Assembly (NCBI RefSeq): GCF_000972845.2 | Contig: NC_040029.1 | Location: 5,171,767-5,235,766, forward strand | DNA: 64,000 nucleotides | Reading direction: 5' to 3' | Source: Larimichthys crocea | Lineage: Eukaryota; Chordata; Actinopteri; Sciaenidae | In this document: positions 61,001 through 64,000 of the stretch, piece after piece | Numbering within the stretch: the stretch's first letter is position 1 | How the letters are laid out: every line of letters begins with the position of its first letter | Position numbers and translations under genes: made by a program | The notes under the pieces: model-generated | The model's database searches: none | Told to the model about the DNA's origin: nothing | The model's input: the letters and a program-made list of their open reading frames with translations, nothing else

Positions 61001-64000
61001 GTTCAGGGCTCCTCGGCGCCCGTGGATCCGTGCGTCATCTGAGAGTTTGACAGGCGAACGCGCAGGCACCCACGTGTACGCGCACCAACACACATGCTGT
61101 ACTCTGAACGCACACTGCGGTGAGAAGCAGGGGGCCAATTATGGGCTACTGTGACAGGGAACGGCTGTAGGGAAGTCAGTGTCCCCCCAGGCAGGCCACA
61201 GTGCACTCGACATACTGCCAGCATGTCCACTGACAGTGATAGCATTCCTATGATACCTCATATGGGAAGCAAAGGCACAATGGGAACCTTAAAGCTGTTG
61301 TGAAGGATTTGTTGGCGGTGATTTCTCAGCAGACTTTATAATCAGATCATATTGAACTGCGCCGCACTGTGCTCGCTCGCCCACTCACTGTCTTTATTGA
61401 GATAGAAATTAGCCCATGTTTTCTCATGAGAATCTCATCTCTCCAGCTAAAATCAGGGCCAGTGTGTATGAAACATCTTTTACTCATGAGTCCAAAAATT
61501 CCGAAAGTCGAACTTACAGAGTCACCTCCTGTAAAGAAGATTTGGCAAGGTCTACGCATGATTCTCAAGTACAGACACCCAAGCATGATTCAAAATAAGT
61601 AAAATAATATTCATGTATGCCATCATGGAATAGTCGGTCTCCACAGTTTTGGTATCAATCATACTGTATGATACATTGGGTCTCAGGCAGGAAGTGAAGT
61701 GAGTATTTTCTTGTTTTAATTCAAACAAAATATATATTTGATTCATACTGAATATTTTATTTATTTACCTGTCACATATTTATAAAAGAACAATCACAGT
61801 GAAATGATAAATATACCATTTTTACACTCTCTTAGCGTGAATTTAAATTTGTATCTACTGGATAATCTGCTGCTGTAATATTCACCCCTGACAGCTCAGA
61901 GAGTTTGTTTTAATTCAGACTGCTAATATTTATATTTGGAACCTTTTGCCACTACATAAACACTGTTAAAGTATAAGGTTGTCTAATGTTGTTAGTTGTT
62001 GTGAAAATGCATGCCGACATTTCTAAAGAGATGCTATGCTACAGCGCTCAAGAGCACGTCCATTAATATAAAAAGTCCAGTGATATGCTCAGCACTCATT
62101 GAAAGCCTCTTGTCCAGATCAGATTACGTAGTCATCTAAAAACAGATGAGTTTGAAAGTCTGTGCTCATTTATTTGTTTGATACTACACTTCAGTGCTCA
62201 ACATGTTCAAGTTTAATTCCTGTTGATCCCATTAAGACAAACAATCTGAATGGGCAGTATGGTTTCTCAGGAAGAACAGCTTTTAATTTTCTCGTTATTC
62301 TGTGAGAGGGACTTGAATGAAATTTGAAGGATAGTTTAAGTAGCGCAAGTGGAATTGAATGAAAGCTTAACAGGGGCACCATTTTTTACTCCAAAGTCCA
62401 AAAATAGAAGACAATTTTCTTTGAAACACCACGTTTTTTTACAAGATGCCTCATTGCTTTTTAAATCCACACAAATGCCCATACTGTGCTCATTGAGATG
62501 CATCTTAACTGTGATATTGCAAAATGCAGATTAGTGCTTTCCCCAGGAACAGAAGGTGGTTTATTGGGTGAGTAACTGTATTTTGACATCAACTCCGAGT
62601 GTTGGGAATGATGCCAAGACATGTGAGGCGGCAACAAGTGAGCGCACTTGAAACCCAGTCCACCCCCCTTGCGTAATTATCTTTATATGCCAGAGAAAAT
62701 AAATTACCCTCCTCCTCAAGATTAATAATATTGCTTTGTGGGCTTTCTGGCCTTAAATTGTGGAATAATGATAGTAGAAAGACTGGATTGACTGAAAAAC
62801 ACACACAAAAAAGAAAAACTCCATCATTTTCGCAAAGTTTTGATGAAGCAGTGAACAACAAGTTGTTGCTATGAGGTGGACCTTTTTTCATGAAGCACAA
62901 CATGTGCATTACCAAAGAGCTGTTGTTGATGCCCCTGTATCTCTGATTCTATTTTGGCAGCTGTGTATTTTCCTTCTTTCTATGGATAAGTGGCCAAACG
63001 GGCAACATGACATTATGTCCAGATATTTTCCAGTGGATCTACAATAACAATTGACAGCACAAACATTGTCGGCTCAGAATTCAAAGTGCAGAGTCTTCTT
63101 TCTCCACTCAACATTTTGCACCATACAGGGAGAAATCCATAGTCGAGATGGCAAAGATACCAACTTCTTTGTCGACAGTAGACCCAAAAGCCCACAATGC
63201 AGTGTAGCCGACCTGCAGTCACCTTTTCTTGAGCAGTGAAAACCTCTCCTCCTCCACTTATGTTATCACTGCTTCTCCGTCCACCCACACGTTAAGTATA
63301 ACCCACAGGCGAACACAAGGGATTCAAGCTAAAGTGTTGTCAGAGATGTAGGGAGTCATTACCAGAAAGAAAAGTTGATAAAAAATGTAAGTAATAATGC
63401 ATCTCTCAAACAGTTTAAGACTGAACAGCTACACTCTTCCCAGTAAAAAAAAAACAATATTTGAAATCTAAGAGACTGGGCTTGCTTAGGCTGCAGGAAA
63501 CAATTGAAGAAAGTGATGATGTGCCTCTGCATTTTTGCTTAAATCAGCGCATGACAGCTCATCATATTTGGGTCTTTTTATAATTTGGCTATAATCTTAC
63601 AAGGATTATTATAAATGCAGGAGAAGTAAACAAGCAGAATTCTTATGTACCCTAAATTATGTGAAGATATCATTGTGCATGGACCTCAAATAATTCCCCC
63701 AGTGTTAAAGATAATGTTTGACATTTTCACCATAAAGGAAAGCCAGTGAGTGCGAAAACAAAGAGGGCAACGTCTCCTGGCAAATTTGACAGTAGCCAGT
63801 AAAATGAACACAACATTGAAAAGGGAAATGGCTTTTCTATCTGCCTTTTCAAGGCACTTTGTAAATTTGTACGTTCAAAACTAGAATCTTGTGCACAGCC
63901 TTGTTTCTCTCCCAATCGCACAAAGAACTGCATATCTGTGCCGGACAGCTCCAGCGCCCCCTGCTCCTTCATCTGTCGCCACTGGCATGGAGTCTCCAGT

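Larger units (their letters stand above)
36531..64000 (+). other. il1rapl1 intron 2 (5' part, runs off the window)
   Basis: The intron begins at the GTAAGT donor and continues past the right edge, since no exon encoding the GCTDW start of the first Ig domain was found on the + strand. It contains microsatellites, a 43-bp tandem duplication, MITEs at 43.3 and 56.6 kb, the Tc1-like remnant, and candidate regulatory stretches at 41.4, 44.0, 46.2 and 48.2 kb. From 58.1 kb to the end I see only unique AT-rich sequence with chance open frames. Confidence 0.7.

Noticed and set aside
1..64000. Search for an unusual system (phage, CRISPR, biosynthetic cluster, viral insertion)
   Set aside because: The window has eukaryotic non-coding texture throughout. 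No repeat-spacer array, gene cluster or retroviral gag/pol/env-like frame was seen.

Overview
The window looks like vertebrate nuclear DNA, almost certainly from a ray-finned (teleost) fish and probably a percomorph. Coding density is almost nil. Dinucleotide microsatellites are scattered throughout, and there are decayed copies of repeat families I know from fish genomes: a Tc1-like DNA transposon, a Rex1/CR1-type LINE and several MITE-like elements. There are no operons, ribosome-binding sites, CRISPR arrays or other prokaryotic features. Species assignment is inference.

The only protein-coding exon I can support is at 36437-36530 on the + strand. It has a clean acceptor, an ATG, 27 complete codons and a GTAAGT donor in phase 1. 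The peptide begins MKAPIPLLILL and ends LKVVSKRGS. This matches the signal-peptide exon (first coding exon, exon 2) of IL1RAPL1, the interleukin-1 receptor accessory protein-like synaptic adhesion receptor. I did not find the next exon, which encodes the start of the first Ig domain, so the following intron runs past the right edge and exceeds 27 kb. Very long introns are characteristic of this gene in vertebrates.

Layout: 1-21.6 kb is probably upstream intergenic DNA, holding one DNA-transposon remnant (about 2.1-2.4 kb), inverted repeats and a GC-richer patch near 19.9-20.1 kb. About 21.6-23.2 kb is CpG-rich, has GA, GT and GC tracts and ends in strong 5' splice-site matches at 22280 and 23195. 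It is the best candidate for the promoter and non-coding exon 1. From 23.2 to 36.4 kb would be intron 1, with a decayed LINE and flanking MITE at 33.6-34.5 kb. From 36.5 kb to the end is intron 2, with more MITEs, a perfect 43-bp tandem duplication at 41.6 kb, a Tc1-like remnant at 54.4-55.0 kb and several unique stretches that resemble conserved regulatory elements.

I found no convincing novel biological system. The points most worth a second look are the promoter and uORF-bearing leader, the possible intronic enhancers, and a few perfect palindromes and duplications.
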